Source of the DNA: Amycolatopsis deserti
Lineage (GTDB): Bacteria; Actinomycetota; Actinomycetes; Mycobacteriales; Pseudonocardiaceae
Assembly: GCF_014653945.1 (NCBI RefSeq)
Contig: NZ_BNAU01000003.1
Coordinates: 558,001 to 622,000 of the forward strand
DNA length: 64,000 nt
Direction of reading: 5' to 3'
Part shown: one piece after another, positions 34,900 through 41,688 of the stretch
How the letters are laid out: the number at the start of each line of letters is the position of its first letter
How positions within the stretch are numbered: the stretch's first letter is position 1
The notes under the pieces: model-generated
What the model was told of the DNA's origin: nothing
Databases searched by the model: none
What the model saw: the letters and a program-made list of their open reading frames with translations, nothing else
Position numbers and translations under genes: made by a program

Positions 34900-35106
34900 T
34901 CAGTCGTCGGTGGAGTCGGCGGGCTTGAGGTAGGCGGTGCCACCGGTCGGCATGCGGCGGAAGAAATCCACCCGGGTGACCGGCTGACCGCAAGGCTGAC
35001 GGCCGAGGCCGGGATTCGGGGAAACAATCCCGTTCTCCGGTCGGGGCACCATCGTTTCGCCGGGCCGGTTTTCGTGTCTCCGGCGAGGGTCCCACTGGAC
35101 TGACAT
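34900..35106 (-). CDS. 68-residue peptide coupled to the HExxH enzyme (candidate modified peptide)
   Basis: 68-residue polar peptide, unrecognised. The N-terminal part is Arg/Pro/Glu-rich (MSVQWDPRRRHENRPGE). The middle is Pro/Gly/Asn-rich (GIVSPNPGLGRQPCGQP, one Cys), and the end is RMPTGGTAYLKPADSTDD. It has no membrane segment or known domain. The ATG at 35106 overlaps the stop of the HExxH gene by one base (TGATG), with a good GGAAGG Shine-Dalgarno inside the preceding codons, so translation is coupled. HExxH-family enzymes usually act on small gene-encoded peptides, and this is the only small gene attached, so it is the best substrate candidate. It could also be an accessory factor. Confidence 0.65.
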   Translation of the reverse strand: MSVQWDPRRRHENRPGETMVPRPENGIVSPNPGLGRQPCGQPVTRVDFFRRMPTGGTAYLKPADSTDD

Positions 35107-36359
35107 CAGTTTCCTTCCGACGCGTGTGTTCCGTCCGAAGAGGACAGTACTCTCCCGCGCGGGGTGGCACGAACCAAGGTCGCCTCCACCAGCGCGGCGA
35201 GTACGGCCGCACGTTCGGCACCGATTTCCGGCAGGGACTTCCCCGCCGGGGCCTGACCAATCTCGACGGCCAGATCTGCCGCTTCCCCGTCGAGCCAGTG
35301 CAATTCCGGTGGGTTGCCGGGACGTCCGGCGAGCACCCGGCCGGTGGACTCCATCCGGGCGAGCCGCAGCAGCGGATCCAGCGCATAGTGGCCGGGGGGC
35401 ACCGGACGGGTGACCGAAGACAGTGGTTCGGGTCCGGTCCCATCACACATCAAGGTGCGCAGGAGCCACTTGGCGTCGAATTCCAGCGCGTCCTCTTCGC
35501 CGAGCAGCCAGCGGCCGATTTCGGTGGCTCGCTCCCGGGCGCGCGACAGCAGCGAATTCGGGCCCAGTTCCGGTGTTTCGCCACGCCGCTCGACGTCCTC
35601 GGCGAACTGCGCGAGGCAGGTGTAGGCGTGGAACGCGGCCACGACCTGCTCCACCGGCCACACGGCCGACGACCAGGACGGCCGGAAGACCCGTCCCTCC
35701 GCGACATCGGCGCCGAGGAAGCTGCGCGTGATCGCGAAGTCGAAGAGCTTGACGTGCGCGCCCTCGTGGATGATCGCCTCGGCCACGTCGTACGCCGACG
35801 ACGGCCGGTCGATCAGGATGAGCCCCGGGAACAGCCGCGACGACGCGGAGATCAGCCCGCCGGAGGTCGCCGGATCGAGGATCACCAGCAGTCCGACGTG
35901 CGCCAGCAGGTCGTCGGCCAGCGCCGGGCTCACCTCGCGGACCTTGCGCAGGCCGGCCTCGACCGTGGCCAGGGCTTCGTCGTCACCGGTCAGCAGCCGC
36001 GGCGGGCGCCGGCCGGGCAGGCTCTGCGTCTGGATGACCCGCATGGCGTCGGCCATCACGTCGTTCGCTCCGGCCCCGGTGGCCACGCGGATCGAGACCG
36101 GTCCCGCGGACAGTTCCGTCGTGATGGGGCCGAGGTCGTCGTCGGCGTCGGTGAAGGGCAGCCGTCCGGCCAGCGCCTCACCGATCCGGAACCGGAACAG
36201 GGGGTTGTCCAGCTGCGCCACCGGAACCGGCTCGTGGCCCGGCGACAGCAGCTCGAGACCCATCCGGTAGAGCGCGCGGCGCTCCTCGATCACCGCGTGC
36301 GCGGGCGCCAGTGCCGCGTGCACGGCCGTGGCATCCGGCCAGGCAGATCTGGAGTGCAT
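35106..36359 (-). CDS. HExxH-motif peptide-modification enzyme (aKG-HExxH beta-hydroxylase-like)
   Basis: 417-residue protein of the HEXXH putative peptide-modification family. The motif AIIHEGAHVKLFDF holds HEGAH at residues 198-202, followed by downstream helices with acidic residues. Members accompany RiPP precursors, often with FxsB-type radical SAM enzymes. Some relatives are reported as alpha-ketoglutarate/iron peptide beta-hydroxylases. No radical SAM gene is nearby here. The ATG at 36359 has a poor Shine-Dalgarno, so the true start could be a few codons inside. A GntR-type operator copy lies 87 bp upstream (36446-36456). It is followed immediately by the coupled 68-residue peptide gene. 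Confidence 0.75.
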   Translation of the reverse strand: MHSRSAWPDATAVHAALAPAHAVIEERRALYRMGLELLSPGHEPVPVAQLDNPLFRFRIGEALAGRLPFTDADDDLGPITTELSAGPVSIRVATGAGANDVMADAMRVIQTQSLPGRRPPRLLTGDDEALATVEAGLRKVREVSPALADDLLAHVGLLVILDPATSGGLISASSRLFPGLILIDRPSSAYDVAEAIIHEGAHVKLFDFAITRSFLGADVAEGRVFRPSWSSAVWPVEQVVAAFHAYTCLAQFAEDVERRGETPELGPNSLLSRARERATEIGRWLLGEEDALEFDAKWLLRTLMCDGTGPEPLSSVTRPVPPGHYALDPLLRLARMESTGRVLAGRPGNPPELHWLDGEAADLAVEIGQAPAGKSLPEIGAERAAVLAALVEATLVRATPRGRVLSSSDGTHASEGN

Positions 36360-36437
36360 CCGAGCGTGCGGCTTCCACTAGGAGGGAACAGCCATGGACC
36401 GCGCGAGAGTACAACTCGGGCGACCGGCCCCCACACC

Positions 36438-36473
36438 GGGGGCGGCTGTCAGACAACAGACGGAGCCGCCCCC
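36438..36473 (-). terminator. Strong hairpin with an operator-like loop between small membrane gene and HExxH gene
   Basis: Perfect 10-bp stem (GGGGGCGGCT at 36438-36447 with AGCCGCCCCC at 36464-36473) and a 16-nt loop, 13 bp after the stop of the small membrane gene. The loop contains most of CTGTCAGACAA (36446-36456), an 11-bp near-palindrome matching the sites in front of the GntR gene. It may be both terminator and operator. Confidence 0.6.
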
Positions 36474-36485
36474 CAGGTTTCGCTC

Positions 36486-36644
36486 CTACGCGCCGGAGCC
36501 GAGGAACGAAACGATCTGCACGAACCCCAGGACCGCCAGTACGAAGCCCGCCGTCAGGGTCATCACGATGACGGTCCGCCACCCGATGATGGTCACCCCG
36601 AGAGCCACCAAGAAAATCACAGCGAACAGAGATTCCGAGTTCAT
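36486..36644 (-). CDS. 52-residue small two-helix membrane protein
   Basis: Short gene read directly from the minus strand. It has ATG at 36644, stop TAG at 36488-36486 and a strong AGGAGGT Shine-Dalgarno 6-7 nt upstream. Two hydrophobic helices (SLFAVIFLVALGVTII and VIVMTLTAGFVLAVLGFVQIVSFL) are separated by a GWRT turn, and third codon positions are mostly G/C. It lies upstream of the HExxH gene on the same strand, separated by the hairpin at 36438-36473, and divergent from the GntR gene. Function is unknown. Position suggests a membrane partner of the peptide locus, or an independent small membrane protein under the same regulator. Confidence 0.75.
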   Translation of the reverse strand: MNSESLFAVIFLVALGVTIIGWRTVIVMTLTAGFVLAVLGFVQIVSFLGSGA

Positions 36645-36736
36645 TGCGAACACCTCCTCACTGGCCGAGGTGACGGCCCGGCTGGTGGCCGGCCGCTCAC
36701 CTGCTGTCGGCAGTTGTATGATCTCGTCGCTGTCGG

Positions 36737-36768
36737 TTGTCTGTCAAGTGACGACACCTGACAGACAA
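36737..36768. promoter_or_regulatory. Paired operator sites for the GntR regulator
   Basis: Two 11-bp near-palindromes, TTGTCTGTCAA (36737-36747) and CTGACAGACAA (36758-36768), with centres 21 bp apart (two helical turns). Together they form a perfect outer inverted repeat with 11-bp arms (36736-36746 and 36759-36769). The idealised half-site pattern is TTGTC-N-GACAA, of the kind bound by FCD-type GntR proteins. They sit between the divergent small membrane gene and gntR. A third copy is at 36446-36456. Confidence 0.75.
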
Positions 36769-36839
36769 CTTGCGTCTGGCATCAGTTTGGAGTTATGGTT
36801 CTCCGAAGCTCGGGGACCCAAGAGCGCGAGAGGTTGACG

Positions 36840-37613
36840 ATGGATGACGAGAGCTGGGCTCTCTCACCGAACACGCGCAAGCCGCTGCCCGAACTGATCG
36901 AGGACAAGATCAGGTCGCTGATCAAGAGCGGCAAGTTCAAGGCGGGTGACCGGCTGCCCACCGAACCGGAGCTGGCCCAGCGGATGGCCGTGGCGCGCAG
37001 TTCGCTGCGCACCGCGCTGCAGCGGCTCCAGCTCCAGGGTGTGGTCGAGGTGATGCGGGGCCGCGGCTGGTACGTCCGGTCGACCGACGTGTCCGACCAC
37101 GACGAGCCGCTGGTGTTCGACCGGCGCGTGAGCGACGCGGACCTGATGGAGGTCCGGATCGCGCTGGAGGCCACCGCGGCGAGTCTGGCCGCGACCAGGG
37201 CGACGGCGGGCGAGCTGGACGACATCGCGAAGCTGGCGAAGCTGCACCAGTCCGCGTCCATCGACGACAAGGACGAGCTGCTGCAGACCGACGAGGACTT
37301 CCACGCGGCGGTCGTGCGGGCGAGCCACAACGAGCTGCTCGACCAGCTGTACCGGTCGCTCGTGCCGCAGCTGCGCGGCTACCGGCGCAACAGCTACAGC
37401 AGCTCCGAGGTGCACGTCCGCTCCGCGAACGACCACAACCAGGTCACCTGGTTCCTCAAGCGCCGCGACGAGGGCGGCGCCCGCGCGGCGATGGCCACGC
37501 ACCTGCTCGGTCTGTACAGCGACCTGGTCGCCCAGACCGGCACCCCACCGGGCGAGCGGGCCACGCTGACGACGTACGCGCTGGAGGACGAGCCACGCTG
37601 GCAGCGGGAGTGA
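36840..37613 (+). CDS. GntR-family regulator, FCD (FadR) subfamily
   Basis: 257-residue regulator. The N-terminal winged HTH (KPLPELIEDKIRSLIKSGKFKAGDRLPTEPELAQRMAVARSSLRTALQRLQLQGVVEVMRGRGWYV) is followed by an all-helical FCD domain. The latter has the metal-binding pattern EDFHAAVVRASHN (Asp/His) and later His residues (NDHNQ, ATHLLG). It is expected to bind a small carboxylate and repress its own and divergent genes through the TTGTCNGACAA-like sites at 36737-36768. The ATG at 36840 has a GAGAGG Shine-Dalgarno. Confidence 0.9.
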   Translation: MDDESWALSPNTRKPLPELIEDKIRSLIKSGKFKAGDRLPTEPELAQRMAVARSSLRTALQRLQLQGVVEVMRGRGWYVRSTDVSDHDEPLVFDRRVSDADLMEVRIALEATAASLAATRATAGELDDIAKLAKLHQSASIDDKDELLQTDEDFHAAVVRASHNELLDQLYRSLVPQLRGYRRNSYSSSEVHVRSANDHNQVTWFLKRRDEGGARAAMATHLLGLYSDLVAQTGTPPGERATLTTYALEDEPRWQRE

Positions 37614-37640
37614 ATTAAGCCTATCGGCCGCTTTCGCCGG

Positions 37641-37692
37641 CACAGCCTCTCCGCCGATCATGGTTCCTGTCGAACCGGGCGGAGAGGCTGTG
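37641..37692 (+). promoter_or_regulatory. Perfect 15-bp inverted repeat sequestering Shine-Dalgarno and GTG start
   Basis: CACAGCCTCTCCGCC at 37641-37655 is the exact reverse complement of 37678-37692, leaving a 22-nt loop. The 3' arm contains both the Shine-Dalgarno (GGAGAGG, 37681-37687) and the GTG start (37690-37692) of the following gene. In RNA this would mask initiation completely. It could also act as the gntR terminator, 28 bp after its stop. Confidence 0.75.
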
Positions 37693-38865
37693 ACAGCTGG
37701 GGAGAAACAGCGGCCTGGTGTCGAGGCGCGCCCGAAACCCCGCCCGGGTGTCCTGCGCGTCGCGTCCGGTTTGGTGCTCGCCGGGGTCGCCGCGCTGCTG
37801 ACGGTCGTGTCCTGGCACGCCGGAGCCGGCTGGCCCACCGCACTGCACGACGTGCTGGAGGCGGTGTTTCCGCTGGTCATCGTGGCGGGGGCGGCGATCG
37901 GCGGGTACGAGCTGTTCGTCCACCCGTGGCTGGTGAGCGAGATGGCGCGGATCTCCGGGCCGCGGATCGTCGAGGCGCTGCTCCCCCAGCAGGTCATGGA
38001 GACCTTCCTGCACTCGATCTACGGCGACAACGAGGCCAACCGCGACGTGGTGACCGGCGTGCTGGGCGGGGAGGGGCTGCGCCCGCTCGGCGGGGACCTG
38101 ACGATCAGCACCCACACCGGGGTGACGTTCGAGCTGAGCGCGGTGGACCACGAGATCTACCACCTGACCACCGCGGTGACGTACAGCTTCAAGAAGAACG
38201 TGCACGTCGACCGGTTCATCATCTTCGCGACGTGCGACGCGCTGCTGCGGGACTCGATCAGCGCCGGGTGCCAGCTGCCGCTGTTCGAGCTGTGGTTCGT
38301 GCCGGACAGTTCGCTGTTCGAAAGCTCGGTGGACGACATGCTGCCGTCCGTGCGCCTGCGGATCGAGTACCTCGACGGCGCGGGCAGGCACCACGTGGCG
38401 TCGTCGAGCAGGCTCGAACTGCGCGAGGTGAAGTACCAGCAGTGGGCCGACTACCTGACGTTCTTCCGCACCAACATGGGCCCGCTCCCCCGGCAGAACA
38501 CGCTCGACCACCTCGCCGACCTGCGCATCTTCGAGTGCGACCTGTCCGACATCGCCGGCGACGACCACACGGTGGCCGCGATCGAACGCCTGTCCATGCG
38601 GGCGACGGCGCTGCAACGCATCGACGACGGGTATTGCTACTGGCAGGCGCCGTACCCGTGCTACGTCGAGCGGATCTCCATGTCGGCCAAGGAGCTGGAC
38701 CTCGAGGGCGGGGACGCGTTCGAGTTCCGGGTGGTGCCGTTCACGTTCCGGTCGAACACGGCGTCGGCGCGGTGGTTGAAGCCGGAGGAGCTGACCGACC
38801 TGGACGTGCGGTCCTGGCTGCTGCCGGGCCACGGGGTGGCGCTGTTGTGGCGGCCGGCGAAGTGA
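37690..38865 (+). CDS. Hypothetical two-helix membrane protein with large cytosolic domain
   Basis: 391-residue protein of unknown function. Two hydrophobic helices lie near the N-terminus (about residues 20-38, VLRVASGLVLAGVAALLTVV, and 55-75, EAVFPLVIVAGAAIGGYEL). A soluble domain of about 310 residues follows, with mixed alpha/beta character and segments such as HEIYHLTTAVTYSFKK and YCYWQAPYPCYVERI. No known domain or motif is recognised. The GTG at 37690 is supported by an ideal Shine-Dalgarno but lies inside the 15-bp inverted repeat. An alternative ATG at 37660 sits in the hairpin loop without a Shine-Dalgarno. It follows gntR on the same strand. Confidence 0.75.
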   Translation: MTAGEKQRPGVEARPKPRPGVLRVASGLVLAGVAALLTVVSWHAGAGWPTALHDVLEAVFPLVIVAGAAIGGYELFVHPWLVSEMARISGPRIVEALLPQQVMETFLHSIYGDNEANRDVVTGVLGGEGLRPLGGDLTISTHTGVTFELSAVDHEIYHLTTAVTYSFKKNVHVDRFIIFATCDALLRDSISAGCQLPLFELWFVPDSSLFESSVDDMLPSVRLRIEYLDGAGRHHVASSSRLELREVKYQQWADYLTFFRTNMGPLPRQNTLDHLADLRIFECDLSDIAGDDHTVAAIERLSMRATALQRIDDGYCYWQAPYPCYVERISMSAKELDLEGGDAFEFRVVPFTFRSNTASARWLKPEELTDLDVRSWLLPGHGVALLWRPAK

Positions 38866-38879
38866 CCCACTTGGAACGA

Positions 38880-39233
38880 ACGAGTCAGCGGCGCTCGAGC
38901 ACCTCGACACCTTCTGCAAGGCGGGCTTCCTCGAGCCGATCAGCCTAGTCGGGGACCAAGCGGGCTGGATACCAAATCCAGGGAAACGCCCTCGCGACTC
39001 TGGCCAAACCCATCACCCGGAAAACGGCGGATCGCCTTCTGCAGGGTGTGATCGACCGGGCAAGCACTTACAACAGCGACCCGGAGAATCGATGAACTGT
39101 TCTGGCCGCGACGCGAGTTGATCCGCCACCTGAAGAATCGCAGTTCACCGATCGCCACGAGCGGATCTACGACATCCGCGCGGACCCCACCGCGATTCAG
39201 CCGCCGGCGGGAGCGCCGGTGCAGCAGTGGTGA
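38880..39233 (+). pseudogene. Frameshifted remnant of a nucleotidyltransferase-type (MNT/HTH) protein
   Basis: Several frames must be joined to read a sensible protein. One frame gives DTFCKAGFLEPISLVGDQAGWIPNPG. After a one-base shift near 38983-38985 it continues NALATLAKPITRKTADRLLQGVIDRASTYNSDPENR and stops. A third piece gives IDELFWPRRELIRHLKNRSS and then, shifted again, RHERIYDIRADPTAI. The pieces resemble the start and end of actinobacterial nucleotidyltransferase-domain proteins related to MNT antitoxins. The middle part holding the catalytic GS...DxD is missing. No start or Shine-Dalgarno is intact. Confidence 0.6.
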
Positions 39234-39275
39234 CCAAGGCGGATCGCTATCGGTAATCCGCCCTGGTCACGGACG

Positions 39276-39360
39276 CGGAAGCGGAGGGATTTGAACCCCC
39301 GGTCGGTTTCCCGACGCTCGCTTTCAAGGCGAGTGCATTCGGCCGCTCTGCCACGCTTCC
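39276..39360 (-). tRNA. tRNA-Ser (anticodon TGA)
   Basis: Minus-strand class II cloverleaf with acceptor GGAAGCG (39360-39354) pairing 39283-39277 and discriminator G. The anticodon loop CTTGAAA gives TGA, which reads TCA/TCG-type codons, and a long variable arm is present. The decayed nucleotidyltransferase lies just beyond its 3' end, which could mark an old integration site, but no attachment repeat was found. Confidence 0.95.
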
Positions 39361-39380
39361 CTGGGCCTCAGGGTAGCGGC

Positions 39381-39845
39381 TCAGCCGCCCAGGCCTTCGA
39401 GGTGCTCGTCGACCCGGGAGAAGACCCGGGCGAGCACCGCCTGCTCCTCCGGGGTCATCAGATCGATCAGGTGCGCCCGGACGCCCTCCACGTGCGTCGG
39501 CGCGGCTTCTTTCAGCAGGGCCTCCCCGCCGGGGGTCAGTTCGGCCACCACGCCGCGCTTGTCGTCCGGGTCGGGCGCGCGCCGGGCCAGGCCGGCGGCT
39601 TCCATGCGCGCGATCTGGTGCGACAGGCGGCTCTTCGTGGAACCCATCATCGTCGCCAGCTCGGACATGCGCATCCGCCGCTCCGGCGCCATCTCCAGGC
39701 ACACGAGGACCTCGTAGTCGGTCAGTGACACGTCGTGCGCGGCGGCCAGTTCGCGGTGCAGCCGCTGCCGGAGCCGCAGCGTGGCGACGATGTACGCGCG
39801 CCACGCCGACATCTCCGGCTCGCTCAGCCAGCGCACCTCAGCCAT
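39381..39845 (-). CDS. MarR-family transcriptional regulator
   Basis: 154-residue winged-HTH regulator. Helices are followed by LTDYEVLVCLEMAPERRMRMSELATMMGSTKSRLSHQIARMEAAGLARRAPDPDDKRGVVAELT, the typical MarR DNA-binding core with the DxR wing. The ATG at 39845 is preceded by a TACTGT -10-like element about 10 nt upstream, suggesting a leaderless or short-leader mRNA. No neighbouring transporter or enzyme is divergently paired with it, so the target is unknown. Confidence 0.9.
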   Translation of the reverse strand: MAEVRWLSEPEMSAWRAYIVATLRLRQRLHRELAAAHDVSLTDYEVLVCLEMAPERRMRMSELATMMGSTKSRLSHQIARMEAAGLARRAPDPDDKRGVVAELTPGGEALLKEAAPTHVEGVRAHLIDLMTPEEQAVLARVFSRVDEHLEGLGG

Positions 39846-40321
39846 GTACCGCACAGTAGCCCGGAACCGCGATTACCAACCAACGAGGGACGGCGCTGCG
39901 GTTGAGGATTCGAGCCCACAGGCGCATGCTTGGGGGCAACGGCGGATCGGTCACCGGTCCAGGGACGCACTACCCGGGTGCGGTCCATCGAGCCGTCCGC
40001 CGGGAGAGGGTCAGGTGGTTCAATGACGAGAAGTTCCTCGCGGTTGACTACCGGATACAGCTGTGGACCCACAGCCGGGATGCGGTGAACCCAGTCCGGC
40101 TGTGACTGTGAGCAGCAACGGGTTTCCATCTCGATGCGCCTCGACCATCGCTTGCGCACTACGGCGATTTCGAGCCTGCTTCCGTGCGGTCTCCGTGTCC
40201 GCACAGCAGAGCCACTCGCCGGCCCGCGACGTGGTCAGCCGCCGATTACAATTGACAACCTCGGTAATCCTGGGTGCGGACTCGCTCGAGTCCGCACCCA
40301 GGCTTGTGTGAGGGAGACGCG
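39846..40321. other. 476-bp gap without a supported gene
   Basis: Reading frames here (for example minus 39824-40204 and plus 39902-40105) lack recognisable domains, good Shine-Dalgarno sequences and typical codon bias. GC is lower than that of surrounding genes, as in decayed DNA. The right end holds a TTGACA (40253-40258) and the hairpin at 40269-40300 in front of the metallopeptidase. Confidence 0.5.
40269..40300. promoter_or_regulatory. Perfect 13-bp inverted repeat upstream of the zinc metallopeptidase
   Basis: CTGGGTGCGGACT (40269-40281) and its exact complement (40288-40300) flank a 6-nt centre that itself can pair, so the whole is a near-continuous 32-bp palindrome. It ends 21 bp before the GTG at 40322 and follows a TTGACA at 40253-40258. 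It is an operator or 5'-leader hairpin; there is no U tract. Confidence 0.65.
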
Positions 40322-41233
40322 GTGAGGTTTGACGAAGGCGCCGGGCTGGACACGTCCGAGGTCGACGACCTCCGGGGCGGCGGTGGGGGCATCGGGAGCC
40401 GGGTCGCGCTCGGCGGCGGTGGGCTCGGCATCGTCGGCGTGATCATCTACTTCGTGCTCTCCCAGATCGGCGGCGTGAGCCCGAGCGGTGTGGGCGGCCT
40501 GGGCGAACTCGGGTCCGGCGAGCAGGTCAGCAACGGCACGCTGGCCCAGGAATGCCGCACCGGCGCGGACGCCAATTCCAATCACGACTGCGCGATCGTC
40601 GCCATCGTGAACTCCATCCAGGACTACTGGAGCGACCAGTTCGCCCGCTCCGGCCGCACCTACCGCAGCGCGCAGACGAACTTCTTCAGCGGCGGCGTGC
40701 GCACCGGCTGCGGCAGCGCCACCTCCGACGTCGGACCGTTCTACTGCCCGGCCGACTCGGAGGTCTACATCGACCTGTCCTTCTACGACGAACTGCGCAC
40801 CCGGTTCGGCGCGGAGGGCGGCACGTTCGCCGAGGCGTACGTGCTCGCGCACGAGTACGGGCACCACGTGCAGAACCTGCTCGGCACGTCGCGCCGGGTC
40901 GGCAACGAGACGGGGCCGACGTCGGGTTCGGTGCGGCTCGAACTGCAGGCCGACTGCTACGCCGGGGTGTGGGCCAACCACGCGACGACCACGCCGTCGT
41001 CGACCGGGCGGCCGCTGATCAGCGAGGTGACGCAGGACGACATCGACCGCGCGCTGGACACCGCGTCCCGCATCGGGGACGACTACATCCAGTCCCACCT
41101 CGGCGGCGGGCAGGTGGACGAGTCGCAGTTCTCGCACGGCACGTCGGCCCAGCGGGAGCGGTGGTTCACGACCGGTTTCCAGACCGGCGATCCGGCGCGG
41201 TGCGACACGTTCGGGACGAAGAACCTCGGGTGA
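40322..41233 (+). CDS. Neutral zinc metallopeptidase (YpfJ family)
   Basis: 303-residue membrane-anchored protein. The N-terminal Gly-rich cytosolic stretch is followed by one transmembrane helix (residues ~33-48, GLGIVGVIIYFVLSQI). The outer metallopeptidase domain has ALAHEYGHHVQNLLG (HExxH zinc site) and LELQADCYAGVWA, giving the third acidic ligand. Family features NFFSGGVRTGCG and GPFYCPADSEVYIDLSFY are present. The physiological substrate of the family is unknown. The GTG at 40322 has a GAGGGAG Shine-Dalgarno. The strong palindrome at 40269-40300 lies in its leader or promoter. Confidence 0.92.
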   Translation: MRFDEGAGLDTSEVDDLRGGGGGIGSRVALGGGGLGIVGVIIYFVLSQIGGVSPSGVGGLGELGSGEQVSNGTLAQECRTGADANSNHDCAIVAIVNSIQDYWSDQFARSGRTYRSAQTNFFSGGVRTGCGSATSDVGPFYCPADSEVYIDLSFYDELRTRFGAEGGTFAEAYVLAHEYGHHVQNLLGTSRRVGNETGPTSGSVRLELQADCYAGVWANHATTTPSSTGRPLISEVTQDDIDRALDTASRIGDDYIQSHLGGGQVDESQFSHGTSAQRERWFTTGFQTGDPARCDTFGTKNLG

Positions 41234-41688
41234 CGCGGCTGCGCGAGTGGACCGTTCGCGCGGGAGCGAGTGGGATTCTCGTGGGCCGATGAATGGGACT
41301 CTCGTGGGCTGGCGAGTGGGACTCTCGTGGGTGGAAGCGGCGGACTTCAGCGAGTGGACCACTCGCGCGCCGGCGAGCGGAACTTTCGCGCGAGGGCGAA
41401 GGCTCGGCGCCGCGAAGGGGCCACTCGTGGGCCGGTGAGCGGGACTCTCGTGTACCCATGAATGGGACTCTCGTGGGCTGGTTAGTGGGACTCTCGTGGG
41501 TGGAAGCGGCGGACTGCAGCGAGTGGACCACTCGCGCCGGCGGATGGGACTTTCGTGAGTCGGCGAGGGGGCCGCTCGTTCGCCGGTGAAACGGGCTCTC
41601 GTCAGGCGCGCCCTTGAAGCAAGGCGCGACACTGCAAGCGCGGCACTGCAGGTGGGTGCCGCCCGAGGAGCGGCACCCACCCACCAAC
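41234..41688. repeat. Repeat spacer with ACTCTCGTGGG units and a 78-bp near-identical duplication
   Basis: No gene is supported between two convergent peptidase genes. A short unit GAATGGGACTCTCGTGGG (variants GAGTGG..., GAGCGG...) occurs about eight times, with related GAGTGGACCACTCGCG dyads. A 78-bp block at 41291-41368 recurs at 41460-41537 with only about three differences, 169 bp apart. The inverted ACTCTCGT/CGAGTGG relationships could form small hairpins. Confidence 0.8.

Noticed and set aside
36394-36837. Plus-strand frame starting MDRARVQLG with a perfect AGGAGG Shine-Dalgarno at 36380-36385
   Set aside because: It runs antisense through the better-supported 52-residue membrane gene, over the strong hairpin and the GntR operators. 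After about 50 residues the composition is not protein-like. A short leader peptide here cannot be fully excluded.
39824-40204. 126-codon minus-strand frame upstream of marR
   Set aside because: Overlaps the marR start, no recognisable domain, no Shine-Dalgarno, atypical codon use; treated as intergenic.
39276-40321. Integrated element at tRNA-Ser(TGA)
   Set aside because: Only a decayed nucleotidyltransferase and a gene-poor gap are seen. No integrase, no direct repeat of the tRNA 3' end and no phage or plasmid genes were found.
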